Numbered from the stretch's first letter, positions 15,790-24,818 are shown. The stretch is 48,773 nucleotides of DNA from Planctomycetia bacterium (GCA_030527185.1 JAUNBF010000026.1:1-48773); one strand, 5' to 3'. Program-made: numbers and translations. The notes: generated by a model from the letters alone, not told the origin.

Positions 15790-18099
15790 ATGAACAGAAG
15801 TTTGCCCATACCCCCCCCCCCGGCTAAATTAACATTCCGGTGGGCAAATTGGGGTATCCTTTTCTCTCTGCTGATTCTTCTTGGGGGATCGGTACAGCCC
15901 ACGACGGTTTTGGCCGTCGATGTCTCTGGTACGGTAACACTTACACCAGGAACGTATAACGACGATTATACATTCACGGGAACGAGTGGAATTCTGAATG
16001 CAGATACGCAGGCCTCCGATTTCATCAACCTCAGGGGAACAATTTCTTCGGCAGAAAATGCCACCGGAGAAATTCGTGTGTATGGAAATTCCACGGTAAG
16101 CGCTTCGCCTGCTCTCAGTGTACAAGGAGATGCCAGCAATTTCCGTGGAAAAGTTGTTGTGGGGCAAGCCACGCAAGACACTCCGGTGGCGACAGATCCC
16201 TCGAACGGTCAGCGAAACTGGTTGGTTTTTCAAGGAGCAACCGCTACCGGTTTTGCAAAAGCAGAAGTCAATTTGAGAACGAAAACCAACTCTGGTATGT
16301 GGCCTGGTTTTGATGATGGTTCGGCGTCCAACAGAACCTACTACTTTGGAGCGTTAACCGGTTCCGGCAGGATACTTAATTCCTGTGATAAACCTACGTA
16401 TAAAATTGGCGCATTGCGAACCCAATCCGCAGATGTCGATGTTTTTCACGGATACTTTGAGGGCGGGATCAACCTCGTCAAAGAAGGTTCAGGAACATGG
16501 ATTTTGACGGGAAAACAAGGACAGAAGAACCAACTGCTTTCCATCCAGATCACGGACGGAACGCTCCAGGTTGGCGACTATGGTCATGTGTATGGAGCCG
16601 ACGATTTGTATTATACGCAAGGCACGGTGGGAACGGGCGCGAATAACACATCGACTATTATCGGTACGGTGGGCATTACCGTGGGTGCGAACGGTGCGCT
16701 GGCGTTTGGGCAATCGACGGCACAGACGATCAGCAATGCCCTTACCTTTTCGGCAGCGACTTCGGTTATTTCCAATGTGAATCCCAACGCCGCCGTGACA
16801 CTTTCGGGAACCCTGGCCACATCGAGTGGTTTCACCAAAACCGGTGCCGGACGTGTCATTCTTGCTCCAGGAACAGGCATTACCAACACCCTCGGCGGAA
16901 CTGTCACGTTGAAAGAGGGTTGGTTGCAAACGACCCGTACCAATCTCGGTACCGCTTCCGTCCGCTTTGATGGTGGGAAGTTGAACCTCACAGCAGGTGA
17001 TTTGGGAAGCAGCGAAGTGACCCGTAACGGTGGAACGCTTGATTATGCGAGCATGACGCTGAATGGCCTGACGAATGCCGATGATAGCAAGCCAACGTTT
17101 GTCATCACTCGAAGTAGGGACGTGACCAATTTTACGGAAGGAACGAATCTTGGAAGTTTGGATAGTGCAGGGGTAGATTTGTTTGCGGATTTCAAAGGCA
17201 CGATTCAGGTCGATGCCAATGCCATTGTCTCTTTGGGTTCCGCGACGAATTTTGAAAAGACCGCTTTTCACCTGACTTCCAACAACTCGCTCTGGACAGG
17301 GCTTCATGTGGCTCGGCCTGTTGTGGGGAGAGTGTGGAAACTGGGCGACCTGACCGGGGAAGGATTGGTAAACACCAGTAAAAATACCATTTACGCCAAT
17401 CGTGGTGTTGCGTTTGAAATCGGCTCTCTGGGAAACGATTCCACCTTTTCAGGAACTTTTGCCAACAATCGGCGGGATAGTGATAGTGAATTCAATCTCA
17501 ACGAGATTGACGTGAAGAAAGTCGGCAGCGGCACGTGGACGTTTGGCCCCACGGCAACGGCCGATTCGGTGTTCAATATCGACAGTATCGCCAATATCAC
17601 GGTTTCGGATGGTGCGTTGGCCTTGAACCGACGTTCGGGAATTGCCTCCGCCAAAACGTTGAGCGTGGAGAGTGGTACGGAACTGCAAATTCTTTCCGAA
17701 GGCCAGAAGATTACAGAAGGATTGTCGATGTTGGAAAATTCCAAACTCTCGTTCACACTCTCTGGAACGGAAAACGCCGCACTTCTGACTGTGGGTTCGC
17801 TTGCCTGGAACGATGATGTCACGATGGAATTCCTTACCACGGACGATTTTCTGGAAAATATCCATTCGGGAATGACGTTGAATATCCTGGATTCTACAAA
17901 TCTTTCGGGAGAGGTGATGGAGGCGTTTACCAGTGCGTGGAAAAATAACTCGTTGCTGAGTACATACTTCCTGCCCCTTTTCAGCGATACCTCCCTGGCA
18001 TTGCAGGTCAATTCGGCCGCCGTGCCGGAACCTTCCACGTTGTGGTTGCTGTTGTTGGGTGGGTTGTGGATCGTTGTTAGACGTGTAAGGAAAGGTTGA
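15790..18099 (+). CDS. PEP-CTERM surface protein with autotransporter-type beta-strand repeats (1)
   Basis: 769 residues. After a basic N-terminus comes a signal helix (GILFSLLILLGGS, about 24-36) and a likely signal-peptidase site near VLAVD. The body is Gly/Thr/Ser-rich with repeats of the autotransporter-associated beta-strand type (FTKTGAGRVILAPG, LVKEGSGTWILTG), which predict a right-handed beta-helix. The C-terminus AVPEPSTLWLLLLGGLWIVV followed by RRVRKG is a textbook PEP-CTERM signal, normally cut and anchored by an exosortase (none in the window). Eleven C at 15811-15821 fall in codons 8-11: both minus-one and plus-one slippage give an immediate stop. It leads an operon with the DUF1559 gene and sits under operator site 2. 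Confidence 0.9.
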   Translation: MNRSLPIPPPPAKLTFRWANWGILFSLLILLGGSVQPTTVLAVDVSGTVTLTPGTYNDDYTFTGTSGILNADTQASDFINLRGTISSAENATGEIRVYGNSTVSASPALSVQGDASNFRGKVVVGQATQDTPVATDPSNGQRNWLVFQGATATGFAKAEVNLRTKTNSGMWPGFDDGSASNRTYYFGALTGSGRILNSCDKPTYKIGALRTQSADVDVFHGYFEGGINLVKEGSGTWILTGKQGQKNQLLSIQITDGTLQVGDYGHVYGADDLYYTQGTVGTGANNTSTIIGTVGITVGANGALAFGQSTAQTISNALTFSAATSVISNVNPNAAVTLSGTLATSSGFTKTGAGRVILAPGTGITNTLGGTVTLKEGWLQTTRTNLGTASVRFDGGKLNLTAGDLGSSEVTRNGGTLDYASMTLNGLTNADDSKPTFVITRSRDVTNFTEGTNLGSLDSAGVDLFADFKGTIQVDANAIVSLGSATNFEKTAFHLTSNNSLWTGLHVARPVVGRVWKLGDLTGEGLVNTSKNTIYANRGVAFEIGSLGNDSTFSGTFANNRRDSDSEFNLNEIDVKKVGSGTWTFGPTATADSVFNIDSIANITVSDGALALNRRSGIASAKTLSVESGTELQILSEGQKITEGLSMLENSKLSFTLSGTENAALLTVGSLAWNDDVTMEFLTTDDFLENIHSGMTLNILDSTNLSGEVMEAFTSAWKNNSLLSTYFLPLFSDTSLALQVNSAAVPEPSTLWLLLLGGLWIVVRRVRKG
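15811..15821 (+). repeat. C11 homopolymer in codons 8-11 (candidate phase-variation tract)
   Basis: Eleven consecutive C. The in-frame reading is Pro-Pro-Pro-Pro-Ala-Lys. With ten C the frame reaches TAA within three codons of the tract; with twelve it reaches TAA after one Gly codon. No ATG lies between the tract and the signal helix to rescue translation. Confidence 0.8.
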
Positions 18100-18175
18100 T
18101 TTTTTGGGGAAAACGGTGGAAGCGGTGATGAACCATCGACTTCCACCATCATCATGAGCAGGAAAGGGAGACGTC

Positions 18176-19165
18176 ATGACTCGTCGCGCGTTTACTTTGG
18201 TAGAATTGCTGGTCGTTATTGCGATTATCGGCATGTTGGTGGGGTTGCTGCTTCCGGCAGTACAACAGGCACGCGAAGCCGCGCGTGTCATGCAGTGCAA
18301 CAACCACCTGCGGCAAATGGGGCTGGCGGCACTCAATTTTGAAAGCAGCGTCCGCAAATTCCCTTCCGGGGGCTGGTCTCCCTACTGGGATGGCGACCCG
18401 GATCAGGGGCTGGGGCAGAATCAGCCTGGTTCCTGGGCATACAGTCTTCTGCCATTTCTGGAGCAAAACGCCCTGTTCCAGTTGGGAGCGGACGGGAAAT
18501 TCGAACTTTCGACCGACCAGCAGAACGGTGCGGAAACTCGCGGCAAAACCGCCCTGGGAATTTTCTACTGTCCTTCGCGTCGATCCGCCAAATTGTACCC
18601 GATTCTTACCGACACGCAATACGCTGCCAATCATAAATATACCGGGGGGGATAGTTACGCCAAGGCCGACTACTCCGCGAACGCTGGCTCCAATATCTGG
18701 GTCATCAACGAAGGATATGCCCCCCAAGACTTTTCTACAGCCGCGACGTTTGACTGGGCAAACAACAACCACGCCAAGAATGCCAACGGCACGATTTTCA
18801 AACACAGCGGCGTTACCCTGGGCGAAATCCGCGATGGAACCACGAATACGTATCTCATCGGCGAAAAGTACCTGGAGCCGGAACACTACGAAGCGTCGGC
18901 AGATAAACTGACGACCAACGACAACATCTACGTTTACCGTGGAGCCGACACGGACAATCTCGTGACCTGCGCCAGCACGACCCTTCCCATGCAGGACCGC
19001 CTGGGCTACGACCACTTCCACAGTTTCGGCAGCCCCCATGCCGGCGCGTCGGGAATGGCGATGTGCGACGGCTCCGTCCAGCGAATTTCCTACAATATCG
19101 ACGCGGAAACACACCAGAATCTGGGGAATCGGAAAGATATGCAGGTGGTCACATTGCCGAATTGA
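18176..19165 (+). CDS. DUF1559 pseudopilin-like protein (1)
   Basis: 329 residues of the planctomycete DUF1559 (SBP_bac_10-like) family. MTRRA is followed by [20 protein letters not shown], a prepilin peptidase site and helix, then [20 protein letters not shown], almost invariant in the family. The C-terminal H-X9-DG motif is HAGASGMAMCDGS. Cells carry dozens of these; they are thought to be exported pseudopilin-like proteins of unknown function. It follows the PEP-CTERM gene by 76 bases (GGGAG before ATG), and its last 17 bases overlap the end of the convergent FAD oxidoreductase gene. Confidence 0.95.
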   Translation: MTRRAFTLVELLVVIAIIGMLVGLLLPAVQQAREAARVMQCNNHLRQMGLAALNFESSVRKFPSGGWSPYWDGDPDQGLGQNQPGSWAYSLLPFLEQNALFQLGADGKFELSTDQQNGAETRGKTALGIFYCPSRRSAKLYPILTDTQYAANHKYTGGDSYAKADYSANAGSNIWVINEGYAPQDFSTAATFDWANNNHAKNANGTIFKHSGVTLGEIRDGTTNTYLIGEKYLEPEHYEASADKLTTNDNIYVYRGADTDNLVTCASTTLPMQDRLGYDHFHSFGSPHAGASGMAMCDGSVQRISYNIDAETHQNLGNRKDMQVVTLPN

Positions 19166-20606
19166 GGGATTTCGCGGTGATTTCCATGGTCGGTTTTCTC
19201 GCTTTGACAAATGGAGGATACCGGAGGTAGGCATTCATGTGGCGAACGAGTTTGGGAACGTCGATTTGTTCCACATTTCCATCTCCCCGCACAGCCCACG
19301 CGGCAGCGGTTCCGGCAGCATGCCCCAACTGAATCATCGTTCGCTGGAGACGGCACGACGACGCGGCAATGTGGCTGAATCCGGCTCCCCGACAGGCCAC
19401 CAGCAGGTTGGTGTAACTGGCATCAGGAATCAGGCAACGGTACGGAACGCCATATCCCGTCGCCACGTGCCGCAGCCCACCCCCCACTCCGTGTGTATCG
19501 GCAGGGTGATCCGCCACGGCAATCCGGTCGGGATGGTTCTGCGCGTCCCATCCGCCAAAAATGTCGCTTTCCCGCAACATGTATTTTGCCTTGACCCGGT
19601 AATCCTCCCGAATTCCCAGCATGGGGGCAATTTCCACCAACTCGTAATTTTGAAATTCCTCATACTTTTGCAACATGGCCCAATGGTTTTTCACCACGAG
19701 TTGCCCGCGACGCATCGTTTCGTCGTACCCCATTTTCTGATATTCGCTCCCCTGAAACGTCGTCAGCATATTCACCATCCGTGGCCCGTCCCGCCAACCG
19801 GTGACGTACGCACATTTCGGATATGCGGCTTTCTCTTCAGGAAGAATCTCCACTTTCCGGGCATTTTCCCGTGGCTCAATCCGATACCCCAGGATTACGG
19901 CGTTCATCCGATCGGTCGCCTTTTCCGGGGCACTCTCTTCCGCGAATCGGGACTTCGGGTCTTGTCCCAGGTACGTCTCACACCCCAGATTGCGGCAGAG
20001 GATGACGGATCCCGTGCAGTCGATGAAGACTTTGGCTCGAATGGTGGAAATCTCTCCCGTTTCTCGGTTTTGGACACGAATGGCGGTAACACATGTTTTC
20101 TTTTCATCCGTTTGAGCCTCGATAAATTCCGTCTTGTCGAAAATGGTGACATGCCCCGTTGCCGCCATCATGTCGCGGGCGGCTCGATCCATCGCTTCCG
20201 GCAAATACGGGACACTCCGGTATCCCCCCGCAGGCGGTTGGGCACGAACAAGCGACTTTTCATACGGTTCCGCAGGATCGACCATCCGAAAACCGTTGGG
20301 AATATCCATACTTGATGGGCTGTGCGGCGCTACCCCAGCCCCACCCATCGCACGCATCCGTTCGTAAAGCTCTGCCGCAATTTCGCACCCTGGACCACCT
20401 TCCCAGTTGGAAACCAGTCCATTTCCGCCTGTCCCGCCGAGAGTGGGAAATTGTTCCACAAGCACCGTTTCCGCACCTTCCCGACCCGCGGCAATGGCTG
20501 CCCCGATACCTCCGCTGCCACCCCCGACAACGCACACTTCGGTCGTGATTTCCGCAGCGTTCAAAAACCCGGAAAGAAAAAGACTTGCCAAGATACATCG
20601 TTTCAT
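19149..20606 (-). CDS. Exported FAD-dependent oxidoreductase
   Basis: 485 residues. The signal peptide MKRCILASLFLSGFLNAAE is followed directly by a dinucleotide fold, VCVVGGGSGGIGAAIAAGRE (24-43), then VLVEQFPTLGGTGGNGLVS, the FAD-oxidoreductase (PF12831-type) pattern. Later VFIDCTGSVILCRNLGCE and CRGAGFSHIAASSCR match the same family. It probably dehydrogenates or isomerises a sugar-like substrate outside the cytoplasm, with FAD bound; the substrate is unknown. ATG 20606 is chosen over TTG 20624 because GAAAGGA is well placed. It is in one unit with a DUF1559 gene 21 bases upstream. Confidence 0.88.
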   Translation of the reverse strand: MKRCILASLFLSGFLNAAEITTEVCVVGGGSGGIGAAIAAGREGAETVLVEQFPTLGGTGGNGLVSNWEGGPGCEIAAELYERMRAMGGAGVAPHSPSSMDIPNGFRMVDPAEPYEKSLVRAQPPAGGYRSVPYLPEAMDRAARDMMAATGHVTIFDKTEFIEAQTDEKKTCVTAIRVQNRETGEISTIRAKVFIDCTGSVILCRNLGCETYLGQDPKSRFAEESAPEKATDRMNAVILGYRIEPRENARKVEILPEEKAAYPKCAYVTGWRDGPRMVNMLTTFQGSEYQKMGYDETMRRGQLVVKNHWAMLQKYEEFQNYELVEIAPMLGIREDYRVKAKYMLRESDIFGGWDAQNHPDRIAVADHPADTHGVGGGLRHVATGYGVPYRCLIPDASYTNLLVACRGAGFSHIAASSCRLQRTMIQLGHAAGTAAAWAVRGDGNVEQIDVPKLVRHMNAYLRYPPFVKARKPTMEITAKSLNSAM

Positions 20607-20627
20607 TGAAGGGATTCCTTTCAAAAA

Positions 20628-21605
20628 TCAGAGGTTGTTACTCAGAACTTCATGCCCGGCTGCCGTGGTGAAAGCACGCCAGAGTGACACGTCCACTCCA
20701 TCGGAAAGGAACTCCACGGAACCGTCGCACCGAACCACATTGACACCGCCTGGATGATGGCTGCGAGCGGTAATTACCTGCTGCGAAACGTCGTCTACGG
20801 AAGTCGGTTGGGGAACCCCTGCCGAGGCGTAGTCGCCATATTGGCCTCCCCAGAGCAATTCGTCCGCAATCCCACTATTCGGAGGATTCCAACCTGTAAA
20901 ACCATTCCCCAGAGTGATACTGCAATCGGAAATAGAGCCACTCCACGAAGATGCCGACCCCGCACCGTTCACAGAAATAATTTTCACTTCACTCATCAAA
21001 AGCGTATTGCTTGTCCCATCGTGAATGCTGGCGAGCGGGACTTTCAAACGTGGCTGAAACGGAGCTCCGCCAAAGACCACGCCGTCGCGATTTTCCTGGC
21101 TGTACGTCGTGTTTCCCCAGTTCGCCACGTAGTTGGATTTGACTCGGCTCCAGGTACTCTGTTCCCACTGCATTTCCTGAAGCCCCATATCCGATGGACA
21201 GGCGAAAATCGGAATTTTGGTTCGGCGTGCCTCGTCGTTGATCGGGGCGCAGAAGAGAACGTCAAACGAAATCAGCGAATACCATGCCTGCTGCTCAATG
21301 TAGGGACCTATTTGCGAATACCAGCAATGGTCGCCACGGTACGGTACCCCGGAAGGAGAACGATTCTGGAGGTTGTCCCCTGCCCAACTCCATGCTCCAA
21401 TCGGAAATCCACGCTGGGATGTTTCAAAATTCAACATTCCCAATCCCAATTGCCGGAGGTTGTTGGAACAACTCATCCGTCGGGCAGATTCCCGTGCCTG
21501 TTGGACTGCCGGAAGCAAAAGCCCGACCAGCATTCCGATTATCGCAATCACGACCAATAATTCGACCAGCGTAAAGCCAGTACGAGTGGTAATTTTCCGA
21601 TTCAT
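20628..21605 (-). CDS. DUF1559 pseudopilin-like protein (2)
   Basis: 325 residues. MNRKITTRTG is followed by [20 protein letters not shown] and [20 protein letters not shown]. Near the C-terminus is HHPGGVNVVRCDGS (H-X9-DG). ATG 21605 is preferred over TTG 21620, with GGGGAG placed upstream. It is the first gene of a unit with the FAD oxidoreductase. No operator repeat was found upstream; about 240 bases separate it from the lipoprotein gene, largely occupied by a degenerate copy of the repeat family seen at 34-39 kb. Confidence 0.95.
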   Translation of the reverse strand: MNRKITTRTGFTLVELLVVIAIIGMLVGLLLPAVQQARESARRMSCSNNLRQLGLGMLNFETSQRGFPIGAWSWAGDNLQNRSPSGVPYRGDHCWYSQIGPYIEQQAWYSLISFDVLFCAPINDEARRTKIPIFACPSDMGLQEMQWEQSTWSRVKSNYVANWGNTTYSQENRDGVVFGGAPFQPRLKVPLASIHDGTSNTLLMSEVKIISVNGAGSASSWSGSISDCSITLGNGFTGWNPPNSGIADELLWGGQYGDYASAGVPQPTSVDDVSQQVITARSHHPGGVNVVRCDGSVEFLSDGVDVSLWRAFTTAAGHEVLSNNL

Positions 21606-21715
21606 AAAAGGTCTCCCCAAAAAATCAATCCCACAGGTTAACTGAGAGCCTATCTAAAAGACATTCACTCTATCTTATTTTTCTACAAAATAATCCCTGT
21701 TGAAAAAAGTTACAT

Positions 21716-21853
21716 CCCGATAATTTCCAAGCCCAATCCAGGTTCAAGTATCCACAGAGGAAACGGTGGAAATGGAAATATCCGCGTCCTCTGCGGAAGA
21801 TTCCGTTTCACTTCTGGAATGTGGTAAATGAATTCCAGAAATGCTCTAAAGCT
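21716..21853. repeat. Degenerate, internally deleted copy of the 300-bp repeat family
   Basis: Order and wording match the copy at 34034-34348: GATAAT, TTCAAGTATCC, GGAAATGGAAATAT, CCGCGTCCTCTGCGG, then AATGAATTCCAGAAAT and GCTCTAAAG. The central part between the inverted arms is missing. The right end contains the stop codon of the neighbouring lipoprotein gene. Confidence 0.6.
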
Positions 21854-22256
21854 CAATTTTAACATGGGAATCGTCTTGGTCAGCCACCATTTCCATCCCC
21901 CCGCGTTTCTCCCGGGGAACGAGATTGACGATTTCCTCAAACGATTCCCCCGACGGCTCGCGAATCACTTTTCCCGTCTTTTGTTCCAGCACCACTTTCA
22001 CCCATACCTGGCCGCGTGGAACATTTTTGACCGTGAAACGCCCTTTCCGAATCTCGGCCTGTACCGGTGCCGCAACGTTGTTTCCCTGCTCTTTCGCACG
22101 GATTTGAAGGAGGGCGTTCGTCAGATTATCGGGCAACGTCTTTCCCTGGAGCGTAACTTCGCCACTCCACGAAACCGTCGGGCCATTGGCGGAATTTTCC
22201 TCCCCACAGCCTGTCAAAAGCAAACAACCCCAGAGTACCAACACCACTTTTTTCAT
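21846..22256 (-). CDS. Small lipoprotein with transthyretin-like or regulatory-type domain
   Basis: 136 residues. The signal and lipobox is VVLVLWGCLLLTGC, with the modified Cys followed by GEEN. The rest is a small beta-rich domain (GEVTLQGKTLPDNLTNALLQ, GRFTVKNVPRGQVWVKVVLE) like the carboxypeptidase-regulatory-like lipoproteins that commonly accompany DUF1559 genes in planctomycetes. The function of that family is unknown. ATG 22256 follows AAAGGA and is preferred over 22304. The last codons and TAG stop lie inside a repeat element, so its C-terminus may have been changed by insertion. Confidence 0.8.
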   Translation of the reverse strand: MKKVVLVLWGCLLLTGCGEENSANGPTVSWSGEVTLQGKTLPDNLTNALLQIRAKEQGNNVAAPVQAEIRKGRFTVKNVPRGQVWVKVVLEQKTGKVIREPSGESFEEIVNLVPREKRGGMEMVADQDDSHVKIEL

Positions 22257-22306
22257 CGTTCTTCCTTTCCAACATTCTCCCACCTGGCGGAAATCCATTT
22301 TCAATC

Positions 22307-22335
22307 ATTATACCAGGGGAATATTACAGACGCAA
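22307..22335 (-). promoter_or_regulatory. Sigma70-like promoter of the lipoprotein gene
   Basis: On the minus strand TTGCGT (22335-22330), 17-bp spacer, TATAAT (22312-22307), about 50 bases before the start. Confidence 0.65.
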
Positions 22336-22387
22336 GTCACTTTTGCGCGGATTCTCAAACGTTTTTGCGCTGGTTTCTTCCCCAGGA

Positions 22388-22416
22388 TTGACAAATTCCG
22401 GCGTTGGGATTAGGAT
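22388..22416 (+). promoter_or_regulatory. Sigma70-like promoter of the SMP-30-like gene
   Basis: TTGACA (22388-22393), 17-bp spacer, TAGGAT (22411-22416), with a leader of about 60 bases. Confidence 0.6.
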
Positions 22417-22483
22417 AACGTGCGCAGGTGTTCGGTTCAGGAAAGAGCATGCCTGTTTTTAATTTTTGAGGAAAGGAAAAATC

Positions 22484-23593
22484 ATGTTGAAAAAAATGTG
22501 GATGTTCATTTTTGTTTTGAGCGGTGCGAGTCTGTTGGCTCAGGATGTTCCGATACATCGTGTGGAGGTGGTTCCGAATCCGGCGAACAAGCCTTTTTTG
22601 GCAGTTGAACTGCCGGAATTCTGCACCGTTCCCGACGGCACGGCTCTGGACCCAAAAAACGGCCTGATTTACATCAATTGTCCGAACTACGCTCCACGCA
22701 CGGCAGACGGCACAAAAGTCCATCCCGCCATCCTCGGCTGCATTGATCGGGAGAATCAGTTTCAAGCCCTGCTGAAATACCCGCTTCACCCCCAATCCGG
22801 GGAAGTTGGTCCGATGGGAATCGCGTTGGGGCCGGACGGCCATCTCTACGTCTGCGACAACCAGTTTTTCATCGAGCCGAAAGGTTCTGTCGCTTCCCGC
22901 ATTCTCCGCGTGGTACTCCAGGATGGCAAGCCGACGGGAAAAGTGGATGTTGTGGTCGATGGCCTGCGACTGGCCAATGCCATTATGTGGCACGACAACG
23001 TTCTGTACGTTACCGACACCCAGATTCCCACCGAGGAATATGGACTGGGGGGGATCTGGCGTTTCCCGTACGAGGAGGTGGTGGGGACTGCCGAAACACT
23101 CATGGTAAATCCCAAGGGCGACAAACACCTGATGGTGACTTGCCCGGTGAAGAAAATCGGACGGATGGACAACGCCGGGCTGGATGGTATGACGTGGGCA
23201 TGGGGGGCCATTTACTGCGGCAACTTTGGCGACGGCGTGATGTTCCGCATTGATAGGGATAAGAATGGCAAAGCGACGGTAACGAAAGTCCTGGATAATG
23301 ACGATTTCCAGTGTTGCGACGGGATTTTCTACGACGCGGCGACGGACAAGATTTATATCAACGATTCGCAGGCCAACGGAATTCGGACGCTGGACAAAAA
23401 TCACGTCCACGACTGGCTCTGGGTGAACGACGATACCGACGGCACGGATGGGCTTCTCGATCAGCCTGCCGAGTGTATTGTGCGTGACGGCGTGTTGTAT
23501 ATCGTGAATTTCGACTGGACGTTTCCCGGCCTGAAAAACAGCGTCAGTACCGACAAGCCCCATAGTGTTTCGGGAATTACGCTGAGCAAATAA
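22484..23593 (+). CDS. Exported SMP-30/NHL-type beta-propeller protein
   Basis: 369 residues. The signal peptide (MWMFIFVLSGASLLAQ) is followed by a propeller with repeats typical of SMP-30/gluconolactonase and NHL proteins: GTALDPKNGLIYINC, GIALGPDGHLYVCDNQFF, GMTWAWGAIYCGNFGDGV. Metal-binding Asp/Asn/Glu residues are likely present, but I cannot fix them. A close paralog, as a lipoprotein, is encoded at 40808-42052. Gluconolactonase-like or simply sugar-binding roles are possible. ATG 22484 follows GAGGAAAGG. A bidirectional terminator lies downstream. Confidence 0.8.
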   Translation: MLKKMWMFIFVLSGASLLAQDVPIHRVEVVPNPANKPFLAVELPEFCTVPDGTALDPKNGLIYINCPNYAPRTADGTKVHPAILGCIDRENQFQALLKYPLHPQSGEVGPMGIALGPDGHLYVCDNQFFIEPKGSVASRILRVVLQDGKPTGKVDVVVDGLRLANAIMWHDNVLYVTDTQIPTEEYGLGGIWRFPYEEVVGTAETLMVNPKGDKHLMVTCPVKKIGRMDNAGLDGMTWAWGAIYCGNFGDGVMFRIDRDKNGKATVTKVLDNDDFQCCDGIFYDAATDKIYINDSQANGIRTLDKNHVHDWLWVNDDTDGTDGLLDQPAECIVRDGVLYIVNFDWTFPGLKNSVSTDKPHSVSGITLSK

Positions 23594-23625
23594 TCGTCCG
23601 CCACAATGGTTCCTTTAAGAAAACT

Positions 23626-23662
23626 CCAGGTTCTGTTCCTCAATCAATAAAACAGCACCTGG
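23626..23662. terminator. Bidirectional intrinsic terminator
   Basis: CCAGGTTCTGTT (from 23626) pairs with AACAGCACCTGG (ending 23662), followed by AATTTTTC; the other side is A-rich. It sits between the convergent SMP-30-like and Gfo/Idh genes. Confidence 0.75.
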
Positions 23663-23681
23663 AATTTTTCAACAAGAGGGG

Positions 23682-24818
23682 TTATCCTTGTCCGCCATCC
23701 CAGGGAATGTAGCCCGACGCGGCCAGGATTGCCTTCTGAACCAGCAACTCATGTTCCAGAGAATACGGATTCTCTTTCTGCCCACGGATGAACATCGCCA
23801 GGTCGGTCAACTGGCCGATATAACGGTCGGTGAACGGTTCCAGCTTCCAATGGTGCGTCCCTTTCTTGAACTCCTCGTTGTCTTCCGCCAGCGTCAGGCA
23901 AACATTCAGGGGAATCATCTTGCCGGAAGCGTCCCGTCCCCAATTCTCAATCGGGTCGAGTACAAACGAACCTTTCGTGCCAAACGCGGCCATGCGGCGT
24001 CGGGAAAAACCGTCGATTTTGCGAAGTGAAACGCGGACTTCCGCAATCGCTTTTTCATAAAGCATTACGGAAAGCGTGTTGTCGCTCAAACCATCCGTGG
24101 GGTCGGGCTTTTCAAAAACGTGGATTTCCTGCGGCGATCCGAGTAACTCCACCACAAAATCGACCAGGTGCGAGCCAAAATCGTACATCCCGCCACCCCG
24201 GTACGTCGCCAGCCACTTCCGAAAGCCAGGAGACGTGTCGTTGCGGCACATGTCGAGCGCTATGTCGTGTACTTCCCCTAACCATCCATTTTTCACCGCC
24301 TTATGCAAAAGCCGAAAGCCCTGATTGGTGCGGAACATGTAGCCCGGCTGCATGAGGACGTTGTTTTTCCGGCAGGCATCCACCAACTTCGTGATTTCCT
24401 CCATCGACTGCCCCAACGGCTTGTCCACGTGCATGTGCAAACCACGTTCCGCACAACGAACCGCCGTCGGGATGAGTTCCGTCATCTCCGTCTCCACCGC
24501 CACCGCTTCGAGATCGGGAATTTGCAGGATTTCGTCCCGCGAATACCACTTCAGACCTTGGTAGCAGCCATCATTTTCATGTTTCTTCTGTTCTTCGGGA
24601 GACTCAGCCGCAATACCGACAATTTCGTAGTATTGCGGCAACATCTTCAGCGTGTTCATCTTGCCGCTGGCATGTTCGTGACGCACGCCGATCTGGGCAA
24701 TTTTGATTTTCCGAAAACCGTCTGCTGCCGGGGCGGGATTCTCCGCGTGGAGGAGCGAACCTCCCATTGCGGCAGCTCCCATTGCCAGACCCGCCTGCAT
24801 AAAATGGCGTCGTTGCAT
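23682..24818 (-). CDS. Tat-exported Gfo/Idh/MocA oxidoreductase (378 aa)
   Basis: 378 residues. The Tat signal is MQRRHFMQAGLAMGAAAMGG. The Rossmann part begins KIKIAQIGVRHEHASGK, in which the usual GxGxxG is replaced by GVRHEH, a variant seen in shorter exported family members. MHVDKPLGQSMEEI carries DKP in place of EKP. YRGGGMYDFGSHLVDFV is the C-terminal-domain signature. AAGGAG precedes ATG 24818. It stands alone between a terminator and a 254-base spacer. The nucleotide-site variant makes cofactor use worth checking. Confidence 0.9.
   Translation of the reverse strand: MQRRHFMQAGLAMGAAAMGGSLLHAENPAPAADGFRKIKIAQIGVRHEHASGKMNTLKMLPQYYEIVGIAAESPEEQKKHENDGCYQGLKWYSRDEILQIPDLEAVAVETEMTELIPTAVRCAERGLHMHVDKPLGQSMEEITKLVDACRKNNVLMQPGYMFRTNQGFRLLHKAVKNGWLGEVHDIALDMCRNDTSPGFRKWLATYRGGGMYDFGSHLVDFVVELLGSPQEIHVFEKPDPTDGLSDNTLSVMLYEKAIAEVRVSLRKIDGFSRRRMAAFGTKGSFVLDPIENWGRDASGKMIPLNVCLTLAEDNEEFKKGTHHWKLEPFTDRYIGQLTDLAMFIRGQKENPYSLEHELLVQKAILAASGYIPWDGGQG

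Noticed and set aside
22355..23563. 402-residue minus-strand frame over the SMP-30-like gene
   Set aside because: Antisense shadow; a similar shadow appears opposite the paralog at 40808-42052, as expected from shared codon use.
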